From Stenotrophomonas sp. 704A1 (GTDB lineage: Bacteria; Pseudomonadota; Gammaproteobacteria; Xanthomonadales; Xanthomonadaceae), in the NCBI RefSeq assembly GCF_030549525.1, contig NZ_CP130831.1:3993501-4057500 (forward strand): DNA of 64,000 nt, read 5' to 3'. Below, one piece after another: positions 1 to 7,410 of the stretch. The notes under the pieces were generated by a model that was given only the letters and a program-made list of their open reading frames with translations, made no database searches and was not told the DNA's origin. Each line of letters begins with the position of its first letter. Positions within the stretch are counted from its first letter, which is position 1. The position numbers and the translations under genes are program-made.

Positions 1-680
1 GCGCGGCTTCCTGCGCGGCGCCCAGGCCCAGGCCACGGCCCAGCACGAACAGGTTGTTGGCCTCCACCAGGCCATCGGTGAGTGCGGTCCAGTCACATTG
101 CCAGGCGTCGCGCAGCGCATCAGGCAGCAGGTCCAGCGCATTGCGCAGCGCGCTGTCCTGCTTCCAGTAAGCGGCCAACTGCAGCAGCGCCGACAGTGAG
201 GCGAGGTAGCTCTTGGTGGCCGCCACGCTCTTCTCGGCGCCGGCGTGCAGCGGAATGACCGTATCGGCCAGCTGTGCCAGCGGCGAATCCTCGACGTTGA
301 CCAACGCCACCACGCGTGCACCGGCGGCCTTGGCCGCTTCGGCGTTGCGCAGCAGATCCGGGCTCTTGCCGGACTGCGAGATGACCAGGAACAGCGCGCC
401 ACGCAGCTGCAGCGGTGCGGCGTACACCGAGCCGACCGACGGCGATGCCGAGGCGACCACCAGCCCGAGCTGGGTTTCCAGCAGGTACTTGCCATAGGTG
501 GCGGCGTGGTCGGAGCTGCCGCGTGCGCAGGTGACCACGAACGGCGGCGGCGCCGCACGCAGGCTGGCGGCCAGCGTTTCCATCACCGCGTGGTTGCGGG
601 CGAACTGGCGGGCAACGACGTCGGCCGCTTCGGCGGCCTCGGCGAACATCAGGGTAGCGGTAGCGTCGGACAGCGACATG
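1..680 (-). CDS. nagB-II: SIS-domain glucosamine-6-phosphate deaminase (NagB-II type), partial at left edge
   Basis: Only the first 226 codons are in the window; the gene runs off the left edge. The start is ATG at 680, 6 bp after the stop of the LacI-type regulator gene. The visible part is one sugar-isomerase (SIS) domain: CARGSSDHA at residues 51-59, SQSGKSPD at 101-108 and the EKSVAATKSY loop near 149-158, which are the phosphosugar-binding signatures of the GlmS isomerase half without the glutaminase domain. Such stand-alone double-SIS proteins convert GlcN-6-P to Fru-6-P plus ammonia in GlcNAc catabolic loci of Xanthomonadaceae and Shewanella. The adjacent regulator and permease support this reading. 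A nagA deacetylase gene would be expected beyond the edge but is not visible. An AgaS-type galactosamine isomerase is the main alternative. Confidence 0.85.
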
Positions 681-686
681 GCGGGC

Positions 687-1754
687 TCAGGCGGGATCGG
701 AAGGAAGGGGGCGTACGCCGGCCGGGCGCATCGGTGCGGTCGACCCGCGCACCACCAGCTGTGGCACGAAGCCCTGGTTGTGCAGCGCTGCCGGGGCATC
801 GTCGTAGGCATCGCTGCGCAGCTGCGCGATCAGCAGGCGCGCAGCATGACGGGCGATGTCCTCGGTGGCCTGCTTGGCGGTGGTCAGCGGCGGCCAGGAC
901 TGACGCGAGAACGGGCTGTCCTCGAAGCCGGCGATGGACAGATCGTAGGGCACGTTCATGCCGGCCGACTTCGCCGCAGCGAGCACGCCGGCGGCGATTT
1001 CATCGTTGGAGCCGAAGATGGCGGTGGGCGGTTCACGCAGGGCCAGCAGGCGGCGGGCGCCGCGGAAGCCATCGTCGAAGGTGTAGTCGCCCTGCACCAC
1101 CAGGTGCTTGTCCACGGTCATGCCGTAGTCCTTCAGCGCGGCTTCGTAGCCGGCATAGCGCTCGCCCGAGGAACGGTGCGAGATGCCGCCCCAGAGGAAA
1201 CCGATGCGCTGGTGGCCCAGTTGGATCAGGTGCTCGGTGATCTCGTAGGCGGCCTCGCGGTCGTCGACGAAGACGCAGGCGCCATCGGCCGGATCCTCGG
1301 TGGCGGCGATGATCCGCACCAGCTTGATGCCACGCGCGGTCAGCGCCTGGATCAGGTCGCGGCGCTCGGACATCGGCGCGGTCAGCACCAGCCCGGCCAG
1401 CCGCGAGCGCTGCACCCAGTCGGCCAGTTCATCGGCCAGCAGCGGCGAACTGGAATCGCACGGGTGGATCTGCAGGCCGAAGCCGGTTTCGCGGCAGGCT
1501 GCGAGCACGCCGTTCTGCACGCCGATGATGTGGTACGGGTTGGGGTTGTCGTACACCAGACCGATCACGAAGGTGGTACCGCTGCGCAGGTTGCGCGCGG
1601 ACGGATCGGGTTCGTAGTCGAGTTCGGCAATGGCGCGCAGTACCCGCGCGCGGGTGGCCTGCATCACCGAGGGCTCGTTGTTGATCACCCGCGATACGGT
1701 CTTCAGCGAGACCTTGGCCTTCTCGGCAACGTCCTTGATGGTCGCTCTGCGCAT
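687..1754 (-). CDS. nagR: LacI-family transcriptional regulator, probable GlcNAc repressor NagR
   Basis: A 355-residue LacI/GalR repressor. The N-terminal helix-turn-helix (TIKDVAEKAKVSLKTVSRV, residues about 4-22) is textbook and is followed by a hinge and a periplasmic-binding-protein-like effector domain. I chose ATG at 1754 because AGGAA lies just upstream; an in-frame ATG at 1787 would add 11 residues without a ribosome site. It lies between the permease and deaminase genes on the same strand with short gaps, so it is probably co-transcribed. LacI-type NagR regulators control GlcNAc regulons in Xanthomonadaceae and Alteromonadales. The effector and operator are inferred; three palindromes at 3142-3392 are the likely targets. 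Confidence 0.88.
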   Translation of the reverse strand: MRRATIKDVAEKAKVSLKTVSRVINNEPSVMQATRARVLRAIAELDYEPDPSARNLRSGTTFVIGLVYDNPNPYHIIGVQNGVLAACRETGFGLQIHPCDSSSPLLADELADWVQRSRLAGLVLTAPMSERRDLIQALTARGIKLVRIIAATEDPADGACVFVDDREAAYEITEHLIQLGHQRIGFLWGGISHRSSGERYAGYEAALKDYGMTVDKHLVVQGDYTFDDGFRGARRLLALREPPTAIFGSNDEIAAGVLAAAKSAGMNVPYDLSIAGFEDSPFSRQSWPPLTTAKQATEDIARHAARLLIAQLRSDAYDDAPAALHNQGFVPQLVVRGSTAPMRPAGVRPLPSDPA

Positions 1755-1793
1755 CGGCTTTTCCTGGGGTTGGCTGCCGTCCATCATCGCCGA

Positions 1794-3086
1794 TCAGACC
1801 TTGTCCTGCGGCAGGCCGGCGCGATGGCCGACCACCGAGTAGAACAGGATGTACAGGTAGCAGGGCACCATCAGCAGCAGGAACACCAGCTGGAAATCGA
1901 TGTGCTGCTTGAGCACCGCAAACAGCTGCGGAATGATCGCGCCGCCGGCGATGCCCATCACCAGCAGCGCCGACCCGGTTTCGGTGAACCGGCCCAGGCC
2001 GCGGATGGCCAGCGGGAAGATCGCCGGCCACATCATCGCGTTGGCAAAGCCCAGCAGTGCCACGAAGGCCACCGACACGTAGCCGTGGGTGAAGAACGCA
2101 CCCAGGCAGAACACCACGCCCAGCACCGCCGAAAGGGTCAGGTAGCGCGACTGCGAGACCACCCGCGGGATCAGCGCCAGGCCGACCACATAGCCGATCA
2201 GCATGGCGAACAGGGTGAACGAGGTGAACATCTTGGTCTGGTCCAGCGGCAGGTCGAAGCCATGGCCGTAGGTGCCGATCGCATCGCCGGCCATCACCTC
2301 CACGCCCACGTACACGAACAGGCACAGCACGCCCAGCCACAGGTGCGGGAACTGGAAGATGCTGCGGCGCTCGGCGGCGCCCGCCGCACCGGCCGGCGTG
2401 GCATTGGCCTCGGAGGCCTTGATTTCAGGCAGCGGCGAGAACAGCACGGCCACGGCCAGCACCACCAGCAGCGCGGCCATGGCCAGGTAGGGCGCATGGA
2501 TCTTGGCCGCGAACTCGTTCAGCAGCGTGGCCTTGGTGGCTGCATCGGCGGCCTGCACCTGCGCATCGAGATCACCGATGCCGTGCAGCACCAGCGTGCC
2601 GATCAGCACCGGGGCCAGGATGCCGGCGATCTTGTTGCAGATGCCCATCAGGGCAATGCGCCGCGCTGCGGTTTCGATCGGGCCGAGGATGGAGATGTAG
2701 GGGTTGATGGCGGTCTGCAGCAGCGCCAGGCCACTGCCGATCACGAACAGCCCGCCGAGCGCACCGGGGTACCAGCGTTGCGTGGCGAACTCGCCGAACA
2801 ATGCAGCGCCACCGGCCATCACCAGCAGGCTCAGGCTGAGGCCCTTCTTCATGCCGGTGCGGCGCAGGATCCACGAGGCCGGCAACGCCAGGAAGAAGTA
2901 GGACAGGTAGAACACCATCAGCACCAGGAAGGCACCGACTTCGCTGAGCTCGAAGGCCAGCTTGACGAAGGTGATCAACGGGCCGTTGAGCCAGGTGAAG
3001 AAGCCGATCAGGAAGAACAGCACGCCGACGATGGCGATGGACGAGGCCACGTTCGGGCGTGCGCTTGCAGCGGGGACGGCTGACAT
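1794..3086 (-). CDS. nagP: MFS sugar permease, probable GlcNAc transporter NagP
   Basis: A 430-residue integral membrane protein of the fucose permease/FucP-like branch of the major facilitator superfamily, with about 12 hydrophobic segments. The start is ATG at 3086 with AGGAG about 9 bp upstream; a longer frame reaching 3257 has no support. Family members next to NagB-II and LacI regulators import GlcNAc across the inner membrane without phosphorylation, which explains the cytoplasmic sugar kinase gene transcribed divergently. Substrate specificity is inferred from the neighbourhood. It is the first gene of the minus-strand arm and faces the operator-rich intergenic region. Confidence 0.85.
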   Translation of the reverse strand: MSAVPAASARPNVASSIAIVGVLFFLIGFFTWLNGPLITFVKLAFELSEVGAFLVLMVFYLSYFFLALPASWILRRTGMKKGLSLSLLVMAGGAALFGEFATQRWYPGALGGLFVIGSGLALLQTAINPYISILGPIETAARRIALMGICNKIAGILAPVLIGTLVLHGIGDLDAQVQAADAATKATLLNEFAAKIHAPYLAMAALLVVLAVAVLFSPLPEIKASEANATPAGAAGAAERRSIFQFPHLWLGVLCLFVYVGVEVMAGDAIGTYGHGFDLPLDQTKMFTSFTLFAMLIGYVVGLALIPRVVSQSRYLTLSAVLGVVFCLGAFFTHGYVSVAFVALLGFANAMMWPAIFPLAIRGLGRFTETGSALLVMGIAGGAIIPQLFAVLKQHIDFQLVFLLLMVPCYLYILFYSVVGHRAGLPQDKV

Positions 3087-3141
3087 CAGGAGGGCTCCTG
3101 CGGCGACGGTCGCAGAACACGACGTCGGAGAGTGGCTGGGA

Positions 3142-3151
3142 ACAACGTTGT
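3142..3151. promoter_or_regulatory. LacI-type operator candidate 1 (permease-proximal)
   Basis: Perfect 10-bp palindrome ACAACGTTGT with a central CG, about 56 bp upstream of the permease start. Its core resembles the TGACA-CG-TGTCA pattern described for NagR-type sites. Binding is inferred. Confidence 0.5.
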
Positions 3152-3315
3152 CACATTCTTTCGATGGACGAGGGCGTTTTGTCAACGCCGGAACGCAGGC
3201 GCCGAAACCGCATGCTGCACTGCGCAAGCCGCCGCCCGACGCTTCCGCTGAATGCACTTCACCCTTGAAAGCCCTCGCTGCAAGGGTTCCGACCGGGATG
3301 CTGCATTCACGTCAT

Positions 3316-3327
3316 GTAAACGTTTAC
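3316..3327. promoter_or_regulatory. LacI-type palindrome GTAAACGTTTAC
   Basis: Perfect 12-bp palindrome with a central CG step, midway between the divergent genes. The form is typical of LacI/GalR operators but differs from the two ACAACG-type sites, so a second regulator could use it. Confidence 0.5.
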
Positions 3328-3374
3328 GGCCCTCCGCATTCGCTGCGGCGCAGCAACGAAAGTGTCACGAACTC

Positions 3375-3392
3375 GTTGACATCGTTGTCAAC
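3375..3392. promoter_or_regulatory. LacI-type operator candidate 2 (kinase-proximal)
   Basis: GTTGACATCGTTGTCAAC, with 7-bp arms GTTGACA/TGTCAAC that match perfectly around TCGT. It lies 81 bp upstream of the kinase start and shares the GACA-CG-TGTC core with the site at 3142. It probably controls the kinase-receptor arm. Confidence 0.6.
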
Positions 3393-3472
3393 GCGGTTAC
3401 AGACTCCGCCCCAATCGCCGGTCCCATCACGCCCCCTTTCCGGGCCCGGCCCCACCTGCAGCAGGAGCCCGC

Positions 3473-4489
3473 GTGACCGCCAGCCACCCCGCCCCGGCCC
3501 ATGCCCTGTCCCCCGTCGCGCCCTCGTTCCTGGCGGCCGACGTGGGTGGCACCCATGTGCGTGTCGCCCGGGTCCAGGCCAGCGGCGACGATGCCCACCC
3601 GGTGCAGGTGCTGGACTACCGCAAGTACCGCAATGCCGACCACGCCGGCCTCAGCGCGATCCTGAGCGACTTCCTCGGCGAAGGCGCGCGCCCGGCGCAC
3701 TGCGTGGTCGCCACCGCCGGCTATGCCCGCGAGGACGGCACGGTGATCACCGCCAACGTGCCGTGGCCGCTGTCGGCACGGCAGATCGAGGCCGACGTCG
3801 GCGTGCAGCGGGTCCACATCGTCAATGATTTCGAAGCGGTGGCCTACGCCGCCGCGCAGGTCGATGCCAGTGGCGTTCTGCACCTGTGCGGCCCGGACAG
3901 CGCGCCGCGCGGCCCGACCCTGGTGGTGGGCCCGGGCACCGGCCTGGGCGCGGCACTGTGGATCCCGACCGCCAACGGCCCGGTGGTGCTGGCCACCGAA
4001 GCCGGCCAGCCGACCCTGGCCGCCAGCACCGAACTGGAGATGGCCATCGTCCGCCACATGCAGCGCGACCGCGCGCACGTGTCGATCGAACATGCGCTGT
4101 CCGGCCCCGGCCTGATGAACCTGTACCGCGCCGTCTGCGCGCTGCAGGACCAGGCCCCTGCCCTGGCCAGCCCCGATGCGGTCACCGCTGCGGCGATGGC
4201 CGGCACCGACCCGCTGGCGCGGCAGGCGCTGGATGTGTTCTGCGGCCTGCTCGGCAGCACCATCGGCGACATGGCGCTGTTCTATGGCGCCCATGGCGGT
4301 GTCTACCTGGCCGGCGGCATCCTGCCGCAGATCCGCGAGTACCTGCACACCAGCACCTTCGTCGAACGCTACCTGCAGAAGGGGCCGATGGGCGAGGCGC
4401 TGGCGCGCATCCCGGTGAAGGTGGTCGAGCACGGGCAGCTGGGCGTGATCGGCGCCGCCAGCTGGTTCCTGCTCCACGCCGACGCCTGA
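3473..4489 (+). CDS. glk: Glucokinase-family sugar kinase, probable GlcNAc/hexose kinase
   Basis: A 338-residue cytoplasmic kinase of the bacterial glucokinase family. Visible motifs are the phosphate-1 loop AADVGGTHVR (residues 21-30), the catalytic Asp in IVNDFEAVAYA (D119), the phosphate-2 loop GPGTGLGA (153-160) and the adenosine motif YLAGGILPQI near the C-terminus. The start is GTG at 3473 with GCAGGAG 5 bp upstream. It is the first gene of the plus-strand arm, divergent from the permease. In this setting it would phosphorylate GlcNAc or another hexose brought in by the permease. Xanthomonads use a glucokinase-family enzyme here rather than an enterobacterial NagK. GlcNAc specificity is inferred. 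Confidence 0.88.
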   Translation: MTASHPAPAHALSPVAPSFLAADVGGTHVRVARVQASGDDAHPVQVLDYRKYRNADHAGLSAILSDFLGEGARPAHCVVATAGYAREDGTVITANVPWPLSARQIEADVGVQRVHIVNDFEAVAYAAAQVDASGVLHLCGPDSAPRGPTLVVGPGTGLGAALWIPTANGPVVLATEAGQPTLAASTELEMAIVRHMQRDRAHVSIEHALSGPGLMNLYRAVCALQDQAPALASPDAVTAAAMAGTDPLARQALDVFCGLLGSTIGDMALFYGAHGGVYLAGGILPQIREYLHTSTFVERYLQKGPMGEALARIPVKVVEHGQLGVIGAASWFLLHADA

Positions 4490-4629
4490 ACCTGCAATCG
4501 GCTTCAACGCAATCGCAGCACGCAGTACGTGGCACGCCAATGCACGGGACATCGCCAGCCCGCGCCCCCCAACGCAGTCGCAATCGAATATCGCCGCCGG
4601 TATCCAATCGAGTGATGAGGAGAGACATC

Positions 4630-7299
4630 ATGAACACCTGCAAGACCCTGCTTTCGGCCGCCATCGTCAGCTGCCTCGCCTTCACTGCACACGCGCAGCA
4701 GGCCAGCCCCGCCCCGACCGCCACCGATCTGGATACCGTGACCGTCACCGGCATCCGTGGTTCGATGGAAAAGTCGCTCGATACCAAGCGCGAAGCCAAT
4801 GCGCGCGTGGAAGTGGTGACCGCTGAAGACGTGGGCAAGCTGCCCGCACACAACGTGGCCGACACCCTGCAGCGCCTGCCGGGCGTCAACATCAGCTCGT
4901 CCAGCGCCGACGAAGGCGGCTTCGACGAAGCCGACCGTGTCAGCCTGCGCGGCACCAGCCCCAGCCTCACCCAGACCCTGATCAACGGCCACACCGTCGG
5001 TTCGGCCGACTGGTTCGTGCTCAGCCAGGGCAACAACGTAGGCCGCAGCGTCAGCTACTCGCTGCTGCCGTCCGAGCTGGTCAGCTCGGTGGAAGTGAAC
5101 AAGTCCTCGCAGGCCAAGCTGCAGGACGGCGGCACCACCGGTACCGTCAACATCATCACCCGCAAGCCGCTGGAGTTCTCCAAGCAGTTCACCGCGGAAG
5201 GCTCGATCGGCATGGTGCGCTCGGACCAGGCCAAGTCGAACGACCCGCAGTACTCGGCGCTGTTCAACTACAAGAACGAGGAAGGCACCTTCGGCGTGAT
5301 GGTGCAGGGCTTCAGCCAGAAGCGCGAGCTGCGCCGTGAAGCGCAGGAGATTCCGGGCGGCTTCTTCAAGATCGGCGCCAACGATCCGGTTGCCCTGACC
5401 AATCCCGACCTGATCGGTGTCAACGTTCCCGGCCTGCTGGGTTCGACCCTGTTCGAACAGACCCGCGAGCGCAAGGGCGGCCTGGTCTCGCTGCAGTTCA
5501 AGCCGAGCGACAACCTGACCCTGGGCCTGAACGGCTTCACTTCCGAACTGGAAGCGAACAACTACAACCGCAACTTCATGATGTTCGGCAACAGCTTCGC
5601 CAAGTCGCAGGCGCCGGATCCGGGCTATGTGGTGAAGGATGGCGTGCTGACCAATGCCAACTACACCGGCGTGCCGGGCACCGACTACGCGGTGTACGAC
5701 ATGATCTACCGCGAGTCGAAGGCCAAGTCGAGCTATGTCACCTTCGATGCCGACTGGCAGATCAGCGACAGCCTGACCGCCAAGTTCCAGGCCGGCAGCA
5801 CCAAGGGCACCGGCGAGACTCCGCGCCAGTACATCGCCGAAGTGACCCTGGCCAATGGCGGTGGCGCCAGCTGGGCCACCCATGGCGCCGGCTCGCCGAT
5901 CGACTGGAACGTCGGCGGCGATCTCTCGCCCAACGGCGTCACCAGCTTCGGCACCTGGGGCAACCAGCAGGTCACCGCGGAGGACAAGGAGAAGTGGGCC
6001 ACGCTCGACTTCAACCAGTACTTCAGCGATGGCGGCGTGCTGAGCTCGATCGACTTCGGCGTGCGTTTCGCCGACCACAAGCGCGAGGCGCTGTCGCCGG
6101 AAGGCGCAACCCCGGGTGATATCTGGAGCGCGCTGAAGAGCGGCGCCACGTCCAGCTACCCGAACGGCTTCGCCGGCGACATCGGCGGCACCTTCCCGCG
6201 CAACATCTGGTACTTCACCCCGGGTGCGCTGAAGGATGCGGTGACCAACAACTCCACCTGGCTGGCCGGCAACGACGGCCCGACCGGTCGCCACAACTAC
6301 GGCGCCGAGTGGCAGGTGAAGGAGAAGAACTACGCCGGCTACGTGCAGGCCAACTTCCGCGGTGACTGGTGGAGCGGCAACCTGGGCCTGCGCTACGTCA
6401 ACATCAAGCAGGACATCAACACCTACAACGCGGTCAGCAACGCCGCCGATGCCGATGTCAGCAGCCTGTTCGGCATGTGGGAGCGCATGGCGTTCCAGAA
6501 CAAGCGCAACCGCGTGCTGCCCAGCGCCAACATCAAGTTCGACCTGGACGACAACCTGGTGCTGCGCGTGGCCGCGTCGCAGACCCAGACCCTGCCGGAC
6601 TACTCGGCACTGGGCGCCTCCTCGTACGGTTCCGACCTGAACCGTACCGGCGGCGGCGGCAACCCGAACCTCAAGCCGACCCTGTCGACCAACCTGGATG
6701 CCAACCTGGAGTGGTACTTCATGCCGCGCGGCCTGCTGTCGATCGGCGCCTACCACATGGACCTGAAGGACTACATCGCCTTCGACGTGGTCTCGCGCCA
6801 GCTGTACAGCGAACTGACCAACCAGCTCGAGACCTACCAGATTTCCACCCCGATCAACGCCGACGGCAAGGTCACCGGCGTGGAAGTGGCCTACGAGCAG
6901 CCGATCGGCGAGTACTTCGGCGTCAACGCCAACTACACCTACGCCAACGGCAGCACCGCCCACACCTGGTCGGACGGCTCGCACAACCTGCTGGGCACCT
7001 CGAAGAACACCTACAACGTGGGTGCCTACTTCGAGAACGAGCGCTTCGGCGCGCGGGTCAGCTACACCCGCCGCTCTTCGTTCCTGATCAGCCTGTCGGG
7101 CACCAACCCGTACTACCAGGATGACTTCGGCACGCTGTCGGCCTCGCTCAGCTTCAAGGCGACCGACTGGCTGAGCATCAGCCTGGACGGCCTGAACCTC
7201 AACAACCCGACCTACAAGTACTACCAGACCGCGGCCATCCCGACCTCGTTCTACAGCAACGGTCGCCAGTACTATCTGAACTTCCGCTTCAAGTACTGA
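4630..7299 (+). CDS. TonB-dependent outer-membrane receptor (oligosaccharide type)
   Basis: An 889-residue outer-membrane transporter. It has a signal peptide ending at AHAQQ (about residue 23), a TonB box (DTVTVTGIRGS), a plug domain with NVADTLQRLPGV and LRGTSPSL, and a long beta-barrel ending in the aromatic YYLNFRFKY. The start ATG at 4630 follows AGGAGAG. The length and the long N-terminal plug resemble the sugar-uptake receptors found in Xanthomonas carbohydrate utilisation loci. Its position between a sugar kinase and a secreted hexosaminidase suggests import of chitooligosaccharides or muropeptide-derived sugars, which is inference from context. A strong hairpin terminator follows at 7335. 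Confidence 0.92.
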   Translation: MNTCKTLLSAAIVSCLAFTAHAQQASPAPTATDLDTVTVTGIRGSMEKSLDTKREANARVEVVTAEDVGKLPAHNVADTLQRLPGVNISSSSADEGGFDEADRVSLRGTSPSLTQTLINGHTVGSADWFVLSQGNNVGRSVSYSLLPSELVSSVEVNKSSQAKLQDGGTTGTVNIITRKPLEFSKQFTAEGSIGMVRSDQAKSNDPQYSALFNYKNEEGTFGVMVQGFSQKRELRREAQEIPGGFFKIGANDPVALTNPDLIGVNVPGLLGSTLFEQTRERKGGLVSLQFKPSDNLTLGLNGFTSELEANNYNRNFMMFGNSFAKSQAPDPGYVVKDGVLTNANYTGVPGTDYAVYDMIYRESKAKSSYVTFDADWQISDSLTAKFQAGSTKGTGETPRQYIAEVTLANGGGASWATHGAGSPIDWNVGGDLSPNGVTSFGTWGNQQVTAEDKEKWATLDFNQYFSDGGVLSSIDFGVRFADHKREALSPEGATPGDIWSALKSGATSSYPNGFAGDIGGTFPRNIWYFTPGALKDAVTNNSTWLAGNDGPTGRHNYGAEWQVKEKNYAGYVQANFRGDWWSGNLGLRYVNIKQDINTYNAVSNAADADVSSLFGMWERMAFQNKRNRVLPSANIKFDLDDNLVLRVAASQTQTLPDYSALGASSYGSDLNRTGGGGNPNLKPTLSTNLDANLEWYFMPRGLLSIGAYHMDLKDYIAFDVVSRQLYSELTNQLETYQISTPINADGKVTGVEVAYEQPIGEYFGVNANYTYANGSTAHTWSDGSHNLLGTSKNTYNVGAYFENERFGARVSYTRRSSFLISLSGTNPYYQDDFGTLSASLSFKATDWLSISLDGLNLNNPTYKYYQTAAIPTSFYSNGRQYYLNFRFKY

Positions 7300-7334
7300 T
7301 CCACCGGCAGCTGCATCGCCGAGCCGTGCACGCA

Positions 7335-7369
7335 CGCCGGGCCTGGGTCACACCGGGCCCGGCGTTTTT
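7335..7369 (+). terminator. Rho-independent terminator after the TonB-dependent receptor
   Basis: Perfect 8-bp stem GCCGGGCC (7336-7343) / GGCCCGGC (7356-7363), 12-nt loop, followed by GTTTTT. It lies 36 bp after the receptor stop and before the hexosaminidase gene. Confidence 0.8.
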
Positions 7370-7410
7370 CATGTATAGCGAACCCCGCACCGATCCAAGG
7401 AGTCGTTCCG

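Larger units (their letters stand above)
3087..3472. promoter_or_regulatory. Divergent promoter region of the GlcNAc locus
   Basis: This 386-bp gene-free stretch separates the permease gene from the kinase gene. It is richer in A+T than its surroundings and holds three perfect palindromes (listed separately) with the CG-centred symmetry typical of LacI-family operators. I see no plausible gene in it. Confidence 0.75.

Noticed and set aside
245..3083. Long plus-strand open frames (331 aa and 861 aa) opposite the regulator and permease genes
   Set aside because: They are antisense shadows produced by high G+C codon bias; their translations are Gln/His/Arg/Gly-rich and lack any family motif, while the minus-strand genes are clear.
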